DNA of 64,000 nt from Tragulus kanchil (lineage: Eukaryota > Chordata > Mammalia > Artiodactyla > Tragulidae), in the NCBI GenBank assembly GCA_022376925.1, contig JAIOJX010000028.1, positions 69,901,001 through 69,965,000 of the forward strand, written 5' to 3'. A program made the translations under genes and the position numbers. Shown piece by piece: positions 24,713-36,729 of the stretch (the first letter of the stretch is position 1; each line of letters begins with the position of its first letter). The notes beneath the pieces were generated by a model. It ran no database searches. It had not been told where the DNA came from and saw nothing but the letters and a program-made list of their open reading frames with translations.

Positions 24713-25139
24713 GCAGTACAAAAAAACTGTTGTATCTACACGAATGCTTCCAAATCATAAATAATTTAAAGGGTCTCTTTTTCTCCCCATTTTCTCTCTT
24801 TAGTAGTCAATGGGCATAACTAGAAACAAAAATATGGCTTAATGCATTTTTATCATCTGCGAACTCCTATGCTTAGAAACAAACAAGCAAACTGATACTT
24901 GCTCTTTACTAAATATAAGATTCATGAACCCATATCGTAGCTCCAAACAATGCAGGTTACCTAGCTTTGGAGCAGGGTCATATTATGGAAAAACAATCAT
25001 ATACATGATTTAATCTCTCTTCTATGTTTATACACATTGCTCTACTGCTTAATGATTTTTAAAATTTCTATATTTGAAGAGTATAGCATGACTACTATGA
25101 GTTGTTATTAAGTTTTTATGACTGACTCTCTTGGCACCT
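24713..25139. other. Unassigned stretch
   Basis: No feature recognised. Confidence 0.5.
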
Positions 25140-25480
25140 AAGATAATCAGAAAATGGACTCCAAAGATGTCCATGTCCTAATCCCCTCAAAATATTGATA
25201 TGTTGCCTTATATAACAAAAGGAATTTTGCAGATATGATTAGGTTTTTTGGCATAGAGATATTCTGTATTATCCATGTGAACCCAATCCATGGGAATCAC
25301 AAAGGTCCCCATAAGAAGGAGGCAGGAGAAAGACTGGAAGATGAAGGACATGGCCATAAACCAAGAAATGCAGGCAGCCTCCAAAAGCTGGAAAAGGCAA
25401 AGAAACAGATGCTCTCATACAGCCTCCAGAAGAAATGTAAAACAGATTTCCCTCTCTATCTGATAGTATAACATTCCCAA
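25140..25480 (+). mobile_element. MLT1-like LTR, 5' part
   Basis: 'gatgtccatgtcctaatccc', 'attttgcagatatgattagg', 'cataaaccaagaaatgcagg' and 'gctggaaaaggcaaagaaac' follow the order of an old MLT1-type LTR. The likely 3' part ('gacctccagaagcataagac', 'ttttaagacactgaattttt') lies at 26030-26160, separated by a Bov-tA and about 350 bases I cannot assign. The 78-codon frame across it is not a gene. Confidence 0.6.
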
Positions 25481-25499
25481 GAAACCTTTTGTAAGTTGT

Positions 25500-25676
25500 G
25501 CACACATGTTCCATAATGGATTATAGCCCACCAGACTCCTCTATCTATGGGATCTTCCAAGCAAGAATACTGGAATGAGGTTCCAGTTGAACCTCCAGTT
25601 GAAGGTTGAACCCGCATCTGCTGTGGCTCCTTTATTGTAGGTGATTTTTTTGCCACTGAGCCACCTGGGAAGCCCT
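25500..25676 (-). mobile_element. Bov-tA SINE, internally rearranged
   Basis: The reverse complement of Bov-tA with 'tatagcccaccagactcctc', 'gggatcttccaagcaagaat' and the head 'gagccacctgggaagccc'. The middle has a local duplication of 'cagttgaa' ('ccagttgaacctccagttgaagg'). It sits within the MLT1-like LTR. Confidence 0.82.
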
Positions 25677-26029
25677 TTTGTAAATCAAAATAGCATAAAG
25701 TGAAGAACCAATTACCTTAGGACAGATCTTGCTAATAAATGCACAAAATAGATTCAGATAAAACACAGGTGCTCACAGACACATTTCAATGCTATGGAAA
25801 CTTAATGCTGAATCTAGTTTTCTGAGAAGGAGTTTGGTGGGGACACTCTCACTGCTGCGGACCAGCACTTCCCACAGAACAAATTATGAAGGCTATTTCC
25901 ATGTTTTGCCCTTTTACATAAAAGCAAAAATACTTTTTGGATTTTTTTCTTCCGTTGGCAAAAAAGGTCTTACATACAAGTGAAGTGGCATAAAGTAAAC
26001 TTTCAAAAACCAGAGGATACCTGAACTAC
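25677..26029. other. Unassigned segment between the two MLT1-like parts
   Basis: 'cataaagtgaa' near 25693 and 'cataaagtaaac' near 25990 occur at opposite ends, suggesting an inserted element with short repeated ends, but I cannot name it. Confidence 0.35.
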
Positions 26030-26160
26030 CAAATCCTTGGCTACAACTTAGTAAAACCCATTCTGACCTCCAGAAGCATAAGACCATACATCAGTATTAT
26101 TTTAAGACACTGAATTTTTAGTAGTATGTTCCAACAACAAATGGACAAAAATGCAGTCCC
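26030..26160 (+). mobile_element. MLT1-like LTR, 3' part
   Basis: 'cccattctgacctccagaag', 'ttttaagacactgaattttt' and 'tatgttccaacaacaaatgg' resemble the 3' end of the element that begins near 25140, in the same orientation. Confidence 0.5.
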
Positions 26161-26723
26161 CTTATTGCTGCTAGTGCAAAACTGAGACTAATGTCTCATG
26201 TGTGCACACTGTCTTGCAGGATGCCCTTTGGTTACCGAAGCTGCTTAACCCTGTGGTCCTGAGATTTTTGCTGTGCCCCATCACAGTGGTAACATAACAT
26301 TATAGGCAAAACATGACTTTGGAAGTAAGTGTGGCCACTGTTCTGTCTCAAGTGTGAGCAGACAGAGCAGCACAAGGGACATTCCACGGTTCCCCCCGAA
26401 ACGACCTAGTCTTCCTCTAAAAACACATTCCAGCATAGTAACTTGCCCTCCCCATTCTGCTTCTCTCACTCCTGTACCTGTGTTCTTGAGAGCAGGCTCA
26501 CAACCAATCTCTAGTATCCAATTATCCACTCCAAGCTCTGCTTCTGAAGAACCACCTACAACAAACACAAATTATCCTTTTAAAAAAGTATCGATAGTGA
26601 ATGTCTTCTCAAGGTTTCTTTTATTCTGACAGAACTTAGAAAGATAGGTGAGATAAGACATTATTGTGCTTTCAACAGTTTCAATTAAATTTTTAAAAAA
26701 GAATCAGTCTAATAAGATATTTC
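26161..26723. other. Unassigned, somewhat GC-richer stretch
   Basis: A proline/serine-rich 91-codon plus frame (26354-26629) and an overlapping 95-codon minus frame exist, but neither has splice signals or a domain I recognise. Most likely an unidentified old repeat. Confidence 0.4.
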
Positions 26724-26842
26724 AGAGAAGGAAATGACAACCCACTCCAGTATTTTTGCCTGGAGAGTCCCATGAACAGAGGAGTCTGGTGGGGGTATAG
26801 TCCATGGGGTTGCAAAGAGTCAGACACGATTGAGCAAGACTA
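26724..26842 (+). mobile_element. Bov-tA SINE, 5'-truncated
   Basis: 'gagaaggaaatgacaaccca', 'ttgcctggagagtcccatga' and 'ggggttgcaaagagtcagac' give the Bov-tA 3' half without its tRNA head. Confidence 0.85.
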
Positions 26843-27094
26843 ATAGGACTTTTTATTTTTCACTTCTAATGTAATTAGTCAACTATCATATATATATATA
26901 TATTTATCTATGTCATTGCTTATTTATAGCTTAGAATAATTACTCTCAGATACCTTTCAAACGTGGAAACTTTTTATATCAACATTAAGAAAAGTCATGG
27001 ATCAAAACTGTCAAATCCAGTTAACTACTCTGACAGTATTTTTTTAAACAATGTGACACTTCTTAAAACTACATAATAAATGTAGTCGTAAAGA
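26843..27094. other. Short AT-rich stretch with (TA)n
   Basis: Contains a (TA)n run at about 26888-26904; otherwise nothing recognised. Confidence 0.55.
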
Positions 27095-27733
27095 TCATGA
27101 CATCCAGTCTCATCACTTCATGGCAAATAAATGGTGGAAAAATGGAAATAATGAAATATTTTATTTTCTTGGACTCCAAAATCACTGCTGATGGTGACTG
27201 CAGTCATGAAATTTAAAAGACGCTTGATCCTTGGAATAAAAGCTATGACAAATCTAGACAGCATATAAAAAGCAGAGACCTCACTTCGCCAACAAAAGCC
27301 CAGATAGTCAAAACTACAATTGTTCCAGTAGTCATGGATGGATGTGAGAGATGAATAATAAAGAAGGCTGAGTGCCAAAGAATCAATGCTTTTGAAATAT
27401 ATTGCCACAGAAGACTCTTGAGAGTGCCTTGGACAGGAAGGAGTTTCAGCCAGTCAATCCTAAAGGAAATCAACCCTGAAGATTCATTACAAGGACTGCT
27501 GTCAAAGTTGAACGTCCAATACTTTGGCCACCTGATGTGAAGAGCTGACTCATTGGAAAAGATCTTGATGCTGGGAAAGACTGACGGCAAGACAAGAAGA
27601 AGATGATGGCATCATCAACTCAATGGACATGAGTCTGAGGAAACTCTGGAAAATAGTGAAGGATGGGTAGCCTACTGTGTTGTAGTCCATGAGGATGCAA
27701 AGAGTTGGAAACAACTGAGCTATTAAACAACAA
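27095..27733 (+). mobile_element. BovB LINE, 3' fragment
   Basis: Sense-strand BovB: 'cactgctgatggtgactgca', 'gacagcatataaaaagcaga', 'caatactttggccacctgat', 'gatgctgggaaagactgacg' and a terminal 'caaagagttggaaacaactg'. It is 5'-truncated with stops. Minus-strand frames of 96 and 115 codons over it are antisense artefacts. The 3' part (from 27217) recurs at 28309-28826. Confidence 0.92.
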
Positions 27734-29402
27734 TAAATTTGTAAAGAGAGGTGTTTTGCATAATTTCACACAGAAGCAAGTTTTAGAGTTTGCATATAAT
27801 TATAAAAGGAATAGTAAATACAGGTAAATGGAATACAATAGGAGGAAAGAATTCATTAGCTCGAAAATTGAAAATCCCAATAAAATAATATGACTACATT
27901 AAGCTATTTTTAAACTCCCAACAAATAAGAATCAACAGGATCACAGGAATCATGTAGAAGTCAACTAGCTACTCATGTCCTTTATATTTGTAAGTGCAAG
28001 CAATAATGAATGCTGATAGTGCAAGGGTTTGGGTTTTGTTTTCATTACTTCTTTCTTTTCTCTATTTTTAAAATTTTTACCTAAAACTCTCCTTTCTATC
28101 TCCCTGTTTGAATTCCCAAGGGAAGAAATAAAGTGTCTCAAAGGTAAAACACTTCCAGGATTACATACCATCTTTCACAAAAAATTTCCATTAAAAACAG
28201 CACTTTAAGTGTATTCAAACATATAGTAAACCAGTGCTCAAAATGTTGATATTCCCTGACCAACAGGTGTGCTTTAAAGGATACTGTCTAAATAAACACA
28301 AAATGGATAAGACGCTTGATCCTTGGAATAAAAGCTATGACAAATCTAGACAGCATATAAAAAGCAGAGACCTCACTTCGCCAACAAAAGCCCAGATAGT
28401 CAAAACTACAATTGTTCCAGTAGTCATGGATGGATGTAAGAGATGAATAATAAAGAAGGCTGAGTGCCAAAGAATCAATGCTTTTGAAATATATTGCCAC
28501 AGAAGACTCTTGAGAGTGCCTTGGACAGGAAGGAGTTTCAGCCAGTCAATCCTAAAGGAAATCAACCCTGAAGATTCATTACAAGGACTGCTGTCAAAGT
28601 TGAACGTCCAATACTTTGGCCACCTGATGTGAAGAGCTGACTCATTGGAAAAGATCTTGATGCTGGGAAAGACTGACGGCAAGACAAGAAGAAGATGATG
28701 GCATCATCAACTCAATGGACATGAGTCTGAGGAAACTCTGGAAAATAGTGAAGGATGGGTAGCCTACTGTGTTGTAGTCCATGAGGATGCAAAGAGTTGG
28801 AAACAACTGAGCTATTAAACAACAATAAATTTGTAAAGAGAGGTGTTTTGCATAATTTCACACAGAAGCAAGTTTTAGAGTTTGCATATAATTATAAAAG
28901 GAATAGTAAATACAGGTAAATGGAATACAATAGGAGGAAAGAATTCATTAGCTCGAAAATTGAAAATCCCAATAAAATAATATGACTACATTAAGCTATT
29001 TTTAAACTCCCAACAAATAAGAATCAACAGGATCACAGGAATCATGTAGAAGTCAACTAGCTACTCATGTCCTTTATATTTGTAAGTGCAAGCAATAATG
29101 AATGCTGATAGTGCAAGGGTTTGGGTTTTGTTTTCATTACTTCTTTCTTTTCTCTATTTTTAAAATTTTTACCTAAAACTCTCCTTTCTATCTCCCTGTT
29201 TGAATTCCCAAGGGAAGAAATAAAGTGTCTCAAAGGTAAAACACTTCCAGGATTACATACCATCTTTCACAAAAAATTTCCATTAAAAACAGCACTTTAA
29301 GTGTATTCAAACATATAGTAAACCAGTGCTCAAAATGTTGATATTCCCTGACCAACAGGTGTGCTTTAAAGGATACTGTCTAAATAAACACAAAATGGAT
29401 AA
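27217..29402. repeat. Tandem duplication 7 (period 1092), clean junction
   Basis: Copy 1 is 27217-28308 and copy 2 is 28309-29402, abutting with no filler. The left boundary lies inside BovB. A clear difference is 'ggatgtgagag' (near 27351) versus 'ggatgtaagag' (near 28437). Confidence 0.98.
28309..28826 (+). mobile_element. BovB 3' fragment, duplicated copy
   Basis: Second occurrence of the BovB 3' part, created by duplication 7. It starts abruptly at the duplication boundary rather than at an insertion site. Confidence 0.9.
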
Positions 29403-30005
29403 GAATTGGTAGTCACACTGATAATAACCAACTTGGAATATGCAATCAATATATTTAGTATGTTAATATATAAAAGAAACATACTTGTGTAGTAGGACCC
29501 TTACAATATAAATATGGTTTCTTTTTCAATTATTTTTAATATTGGTTTCCTTGTTCCTAATTTTTTTTTTTCCTGTATACTTACGCACTTTTTATGGTTT
29601 TCATGCTGGGGATTCAATTATGCTGGCAATTTTATAAATTTCTTTGTATTTTTAAGGTAGACACATTGTTTATGTGTGGAAATGAGCATCCGAATAAACT
29701 ATTAGGAGGAGGCTGTCAGTGCTTTCCTATTTATCATCTGCTTTGGAAAGTGCTTTAATACAGTATTTCTTAAGGATACCTGTTAATGTATTTTTTATAA
29801 TACTTGATTTCTGCTTACACAAAAAGACCATTTGTTTAAATTTCCTATGACAAATAAGTAAGTTAATTTTTACATATTATGCATATTTTATCAGAATACA
29901 ATAATAAAAAATGCAATGCCTAATGCTTAACTAGTGTTCAGCTGATCTGGAGCCAATAAATACAAAATGTCCTGTGGCATAACAGTATAGGTAATGCAGT
30001 TTCTT
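29403..30005. other. Unassigned AT-rich stretch
   Basis: No gene or repeat recognised. Confidence 0.5.
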
Positions 30006-30303
30006 AAAACAGTTCCGGGCTTCCCTGGTGGCCCAGTGGGGAAAGAGTCCACCTTGCGGTGCAAGGGGCACCAGTTCAATCCCTGGCATGGGAAGATCCC
30101 ACATATCGTAGAGCGGCTGGACCAGTGTGTCCAATTACGTGCCAGAGCTCTGGAGTGCATATGGCCAGATCCAGTGCTCTGCAAGGAGAGAGGCCACCGT
30201 GATGGGAGGCTCACACAGGCCAAAGAGTTAAGATGAATGAAAGTAAATAGACAAAGGTCCAATTAAAGGGGCCAACATCAGAAAAAAAAAAAAAAAACAG
30301 TTC
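30006..30303 (+). mobile_element. tRNA-Glu-type SINE with perfect 10-bp TSD, short-tail form
   Basis: The body starts at 30017 ('gggcttccctggtggcccag') and ends in A(n) near 30297, flanked by 'aaaacagttc' at 30006-30015 and 30294-30303. The B-box region is 'cagttcaatccctgg'. Frames of 67-111 codons are SINE-derived. Confidence 0.9.
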
Positions 30304-30330
30304 AGTGCCTATGTCCATGGAAGGCAGAAA

Positions 30331-30431
30331 AAGTGAAAGTGAAAGTTGTTCAGTATTGTCTGACTCTTTGCAACTCCATGGACTGTAGCCCACCAGGTTC
30401 CTCTGTCCATGGAATTATCTAGGCAAAAATA
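30331..30431 (-). mobile_element. BovA/Bov-tA 3' fragment
   Basis: 'gtgaaagtgaaagttgttca', 'tgactctttgcaactccatg' and 'tctgtccatggaattatcta' form the reverse complement of a BovA unit lacking its tRNA head. Confidence 0.85.
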
Positions 30432-30754
30432 CTTGAGTATAGGGCAGGTTTAAAAATTAACATTCTAATTTGGCATTTTGACAGTTTTGAGAATTAAAGG
30501 CATTGAGTCATTTTCTACATTGTGTTACTAGGAAACTTTTGAAAAATATATTTTAAGAACTCACAATCTGGTCATTATTTCATGATATGTATAAGTCAAG
30601 CCATTATGCTAATACCCTAAATTTGTAGAGTGCTATATGTCAATTATATCTCAAAAAAACTGAAAGAAATATAAAATGTTCTACTTTCAAAAAAAGAATA
30701 CCTCTCAATATTAATTGTCTATCAAGGAAGTAATTGCATTTAAAAAGACTGTTC
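30432..30754. other. Unassigned AT-rich stretch
   Basis: Nothing recognised. Confidence 0.5.
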
Positions 30755-31310
30755 ACTCATCACATCTTTATTGACAATATGCCATGTCCTAGGCAATGTT
30801 TTAGATGCTTAGGTAATAACAGCAGTGGTAAGGATCCTATACTTTTATCTAAGATTTTCTTCATTGTAACAGGGCAAAATAATAACATGTATAAGAAATA
30901 AATAACATACATATTATATTAGTCAATTATAACTGCTAAGAATACAAAGCAGACCCTGCAAGCATGACATGGGATGGAGGTGGGGTTGAGGTTTTTAGAT
31001 AGGATTGCCACAGAGAGCCTCTGTGACCTTTGAGTAAAGAGAAGACATACAAAAGTGAGTTGGCGAGCCATAGTGATGCTCTGAGAAGATCCCTCCTGAC
31101 AGAGAAACTAGCAAGTACAATCATTTGAGGCAGAAGCCCAACTGGTGTGCCTAGGAACTAGGGGAACCTCAGTGGCTGGAGTAAAGTTAATGCATGAGAG
31201 AAGACTGACAACATGGTCAGAGATGACATGGGAAGCAGATCGTGCTGGGCTGGGCTCTGTTAAGGAGTTTTACTTCAGTTTCAGTGATTTGAAAAGTTAT
31301 TTAAGTGAAC
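30755..31310. mobile_element. Ancient mammalian repeat, probably L2-like
   Basis: The order 'tattgacaatatgccatgtc...ctaggcaatgtt', 'taggattgccacagagagcc', 'ggcgagccatagtgatgctc', 'ttgaggcagaagcccaactg', 'ctcagtggctggagtaaagt' and 'agatcgtgctgggctgggct' resembles a widespread old mammalian interspersed repeat. I remember the motif order better than the class, so L2 is a guess. Duplication 8 begins inside it at 31181. Confidence 0.5.
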
Positions 31311-31721
31311 ATGAGTGTTAGGTACCCACCTAATTTTAGCAAGCCAGGTCAACTTCAAACTATTTATTCCATGTGGCTAAATCACTTATTTCTCCTCATT
31401 TGTTCCATCCTCCTAAATCATGTTGGTATCTTCTCTTCTATGATGTCTCCTTTAGTGTTCTTCTCTCTCTTGGTTTATATTTTTATTCCCTTTCTTCTGA
31501 TTTGTGGATTGGAGGATTTGGCTATAAGGTGGAAATAAACACAGGTCTAATGGGAAGTCTATATATTTTAACAATGGCCAAATCCAATATAAATGTTTGT
31601 TGAGCAGATTTAGATAGGCAAATTCGGACATTTGTACCACGTTCCATTCTTTTCTTTTTCATTTTTCCGCTCACAAATTAAGTCTTAGGAATAAATTTGA
31701 ATTCAATTAAAAATATGAACT

Positions 31722-31990
31722 AGGGCTTCCCTGGTGGTCCAGTCGGTAAAGAATCCACCTTGCAGTGCAGAGGGCACCGGTTAGACCCCTGGCTGGCAAA
31801 GATCCCACGTGCTACAGAGCGGCTGGACCAGTGTGTCCAATTATGAGCCAGCGCTCTAGAGTGCATGTGCCCAGAGCCAGTGCTCTGCAATGAGAGAGCC
31901 ACTGCAGTACAAGGCCCACACAGGCCAATGAATAGAGATGGATGAAAAATAAATAAATAAAAAATCAACAAAAAGAGGCCAAAATTTAAA
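31722..31990 (+). mobile_element. tRNA-Glu-type SINE, short-tail form
   Basis: 'agggcttccctggtggtcca' begins the head; 'gagtgcatgtgcccagagcc' and 'aaaaagaggccaaaa' mark body and end. Flanking repeats are weak ('aaatatg'). A short (GT)n follows at 31995-32009. Confidence 0.87.
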
Positions 31991-32813
31991 TATGTGTGTG
32001 TGTGTGCAAACTGTATCTACAATATGTACATTCTGTTTCTCCAAGCTTGGAAAACCTGAAAGTTATTTACTGTTATACACAAAGATGTACATATGTTTAG
32101 TTTATGTATGTAAACACCTACCTATAATACTTGGCATAATATAATTACTTAGATAATCTCATTTAAATATTATAGTATTACTTACTATTATTACTAAAGC
32201 ATTACTTTACTTGAAAAAAATATAAAAAGTACTTAAGGTCTGTATATTTGCATTTTTATGTTTTCCTCTAAGTAAAGTTAATGCATGAGAGAAGACTGAC
32301 AACATGGTCAGAGATGACATGGGAAGCAGATCGTGCTGGGCTGGGCTCTGTTAAGGAGTTTTACTTCAGTTTCAGTGATTTGAAAAGTTATTTAAGTGAA
32401 CATGAGTGTTAGGTACCCACCTAATTTTAGCAAGCCAGGTCAACTTCAAACTATTTATTCCATGTGGCTAAATCACTTATTTCTCCTCATTTGTTCCATC
32501 CTCCTAAATCATGTTGGTATCTTCTCTTCTATGATGTCTCCTTTAGTGTTCTTCTCTCTCTTGGTTTATATTTTTATTCCCTTTCTTCTGATTTGTGGAT
32601 TGGAGGATTTGGCTATAAGGTGGAAATAAACACAGGTCTAATGGGAAGTCTATATATTTTAACAATGGCCAAATCCAATATAAATGTTTGTTGAGCAGAT
32701 TTAGATAGGCAAATTCGGACATTTGTACCACGTTCCATTCTTTTCTTTTTCATTTTTCCGCTCACAAATTAAGTCTTAGGAATAAATTTGAATTCAATTA
32801 AAAATATGAACTA

Positions 32814-33080
32814 GGGCTTCCCTGGTGGTCCAGTCGGTAAAGAATCCACCTTGCAGTGCAGAGGGCACCGGTTAGACCCCTGGCTGGCAAAGATCCCACG
32901 TGCTACAGAGCGGCTGGACCAGTGTGTCCAATTATGAGCCAGCGCTCTAGAGTGCATGTGCCCAGAGCCAGTGCTCTGCAATGAGAGAGGCCACTGCAGT
33001 ACAAGGCCCACACAGGCCAATGAATAGAGATGGATGAAAAATAAATAAATAAAAAATCAACAAAAAGAGGCCAAAATTTA
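32814..33080 (+). mobile_element. tRNA-Glu-type SINE, duplicated copy
   Basis: Second occurrence of the 31722-31990 SINE through duplication 8, one base longer. Confidence 0.87.
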
Positions 33081-33324
33081 AATATGTGTGTGTGTGTGCA
33101 AACTGTATCTACAATATGTACATTCTGTTTCTCCAAGCTTGGAAAACCTGAAAGTTATTTACTGTTATACACAAAGATGTACATATGTTTAGTTTATGTA
33201 TGTAAACACCTACCTATAATACTTGGCATAATATAATTACTTAGATAATCTCATTTAAATATTATAGTATTACTTACTATTATTACTAAAGCATTACTTT
33301 ACTTGAAAAAAATATAAAAAGTAC

Positions 33325-35459
33325 TTAAGGTCTGTATATTTGCATTTTTATGTTTTCCTCTAAGCTATTAATTTCAAACACATGTTCCAGTATGATATAC
33401 TCTTACATCATTTGTTCTTGGAATAACTATAGTAGTAAAAGTACTTGTCAGTAGGTAATTTTAAACAGACATGACAGAACATAGTATTAAACTATGCAGG
33501 GACTATGCAGATTTTTCTACATATTGATAATTCCTTCCTGATCTATACTTATCTCAGCTACAGCCATCGTTGCATCCTTCCATTTTCTGGCTGATGTACA
33601 AGACATCAGGGGTTATTGTTGTTTTCTTCTCAGGCCACAGCACCTTAGCTTTCCAAAAAACTCATGTCCTGTTTCTTGCACAGTGCTTGCTGTCTCCCAT
33701 GCTCCTGTCTTGTACTGGTGTACTTTCCTTTTCTCAGATTCTGCATCTATTTAGTAGTCACATTCGTCTTGTCAGCTCTTGACTACAGTTCACTTTTTAA
33801 AACAAGGGAAAGATAAGATATATTTGTTGTTCTTGTTATGGCAGTTTCAGTTTAATTTTCTTCTTCAACAGCTTTGCTTGCTCATAAACAAGAACACTAT
33901 TTTTTTCACTGACAATTATTTTTACCTAGAAAAAATCCTATATTCACTTTTTTCTCATGCTTGGCCTGCTAAGACTCCAATTACTCTTACATTATTTTTT
34001 AGTTTAACTACCTCAAAAATAATGATAGTTTCCTGACTGAAATAATTGAAATATTCAGTGATTCAAGTGCATCACGCTAATTAGGATTACCTACATACTA
34101 ATTTTAAAATTATTGGATGTTTTTAAATATTTGCAATAAATATTCTAAATTTTACAGTTGATAAAAATATACATTGAAAGGTCTCTTTTTCAGCTTAATG
34201 AATGGTGAAATGCTGTCAATATTGAAAAAAAACATCTAACTTTGCTTAATGGTATTCCTGTAACTTGTCCAAATCACGAAACCAGTATTAGTGTTGTTGA
34301 AGTATGCCATGTTTATTTTAGATATTAGATTATTGCAGTAAATAAACTAGTGCGATTGTTCTCATGCAGTTTTTCTTTTATGTTTTACCTAAAGCTAAGC
34401 TTAAGGTCTGTATATTTGCATTTTTATGTTTTCCTCTAAGCTATTAATTTCAAACACATGTTCCAGTATGATATACTCTTACATCATTTGTTCTTGGAAT
34501 AACTATAGTAGTAAAAGTACTTGTCAGTAGGTAATTTTAAACAGACATGACAGAACATAGTATTAAACTATGCAGGGACTATGCAGATTTTTCTACATAT
34601 TGATAATTCCTTCCTGATCTATACTTATCTCAGCTACAGCCATCGTTGCATCCTTCCATTTTCTGGCTGATGTACAAGACATCAGGGGTTATTGTTGTTT
34701 TCTTCTCAGGCCACAGCACCTTAGCTTTCCAAAAAACTCATGTCCTGTTTCTTGCACAGTGCTTGCTGTCTCCCATGCTCCTGTCTTGTACTGGTGTACT
34801 TTCCTTTTCTCAGATTCTGCATCTATTTAGTAGTCACATTCGTCTTGTCAGCTCTTGACTACAGTTCACTTTTTAAAACAAGGGAAAGATAAGATATATT
34901 TGTTGTTCTTGTTATGGCAGTTTCAGTTTAATTTTCTTCTTCAACAGCTTTGCTTGCTCATAAACAAGAACACTATTTTTTTCACTGACAATTATTTTTA
35001 CCTAGAAAAAATCCTATATTCACTTTTTTCTCATGCTTGGCCTGCTAAGACTCCAATTACTCTTACATTATTTTTTAGTTTAACTACCTCAAAAATAATG
35101 ATAGTTTCCTGACTGAAATAATTGAAATATTCAGTGATTCAAGTGCATCACGCTAATTAGGATTACCTACATACTAATTTTAAAATTATTGGATGTTTTT
35201 AAATATTTGCAATAAATATTCTAAATTTTACAGTTGATAAAAATATACATTGAAAGGTCTCTTTTTCAGCTTAATGAATGGTGAAATGCTGTCAATATTG
35301 AAAAAAAACATCTAACTTTGCTTAATGGTATTCCTGTAACTTGTCCAAATCACGAAACCAGTATTAGTGTTGTTGAAGTATGCCATGTTTATTTTAGATA
35401 TTAGATTATTGCAGTAAATAAACTAGTGCGATTGTTCTCATGCAGTTTTTCTTTTATGT
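33325..35459. repeat. Tandem duplication 9 (period 1076)
   Basis: Copy 1 is 33325-34383 and copy 2 is 34401-35459; 17 junction bases (34384-34400, 'tttacctaaagctaagc') belong to neither. Its first 40 bases are also the tail of duplication 8, so that piece occurs three times (about 32233, 33325 and 34401). The 70- and 85-codon frames in each copy lack domains. Confidence 0.97.
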
Positions 35460-36729
35460 CAAATATTATTCATTTATTTAAGATTCATTACATAATAATA
35501 TTTATAACTTAGAAACAACATAAATAGCAGATTTTGCTACCATTTGTCTAGTTGTGTCAAACAATATTTGTATGTATATTATAAATCACTTAGATATAAT
35601 TCATTAGTAATCTATTAAATTCAAGTGAATAAAAATTTAAGAATATATTACATTTCTTTTTCACAATTAGAGAGAACATGAAATAAGAATATTAATTATA
35701 AAAATACATTGATAACCTAACAAAAAGAAAAGTTTGCTACTATTCCATTGCTAATGATGTTTCTGACAAAGAAAAATTGAAGAAAATTTTTTTATCATGA
35801 AAAGCGTATTATCGGCTTCCTCGGTCAGTCTTTTTTAATGCACATCTTCCCCAAACTTCCACAAAGCAATCACTGATATCAGAGATTCCTTCTGATGCCA
35901 AAAATCAACTATCAAACATATGACTTTGCCACGTTAAATTTGGAGTTAACTTTTTTCTCTAAAGCATCAAGGAAAAATGTAAGGGTAGTTACTACATATT
36001 TTAAGCATTTATAAATACCAGAACATTTTAAGGAAATAAAGCTAAAGAATTATGCATCTTTTTAACAGGCATTTTTGTGTTTCAGTTATTTAGATTATGA
36101 GAAAAACATTTCACTATAAGAGCTTCCAGTGTATTCAGATGGAAATAAATTGAAATGGAAAAGATAAGGCCATATGCTATGAATTGGTAACAGCTGTCTC
36201 ACTTTCATCCTATGGGATGAGGGAAAACAGAAACTGGAACACCTTGATGAGTATTAAGATGCTAAGAAACAGGGTTCTGGCAGGATAAGTCCAAAGAGTT
36301 TAAACTCTTTGTGTAATATCATCAAACACAATGGCTTAGAGATGTGATACTACATCCACACAGTACGATTATCTGAAAATTGGGAAACTTCAGTGTAATA
36401 GTAGTATGCATGTGTGTATACTAATACAGCTTAAATTTCTCTCTGTTATTCTACTGAATTAGCCAGGTGTCCCACCACAGTAGACACAATCTTAGCAAAA
36501 GCATACATTTAAGTCATAATATCAACAAATAAATTTTTAAAAATTAAAATAAACTTTATTACATATAATGTAATAGATAAAATTGTTTATCCAATGAAAC
36601 AAAGTGCTTCAGATAGTATAGAAAAGTACAATTATGCTTTTTCTTTTTTTATGGAGTAGTTTTGTTCTATAGTCTCAGTACAATTTCCATCTGCCTAACA
36701 ATACCTATAAAACTACATTAGTAGGTAAG
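35460..36729. other. Unassigned AT-rich stretch
   Basis: No gene or named repeat supported. A CpG cluster at about 35805-35830 ('aagcgtattatcggcttcct') is unusual locally but shows no convincing exon structure. Confidence 0.5.

Larger units (their letters stand above)
31181..33364. repeat. Tandem duplication 8 (period 1091-1092), clean junction
   Basis: Copy 1 is 31181-32271 and copy 2 is 32272-33364, directly abutting. The one difference seen is 'gagagagccact' versus 'gagagaggccact' in the SINE body. Frames of 76-77 codons in both copies are duplicated noise. Confidence 0.98.

Noticed and set aside
27118..28682. 115-codon minus frame occurring twice
   Set aside because: It is antisense to BovB and duplicated by duplication 7.
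35750..35900. CpG cluster near 35805-35830 as an exon or small CpG island
   Set aside because: Only three CpGs in a short patch; frames are short and no splice signals frame them.
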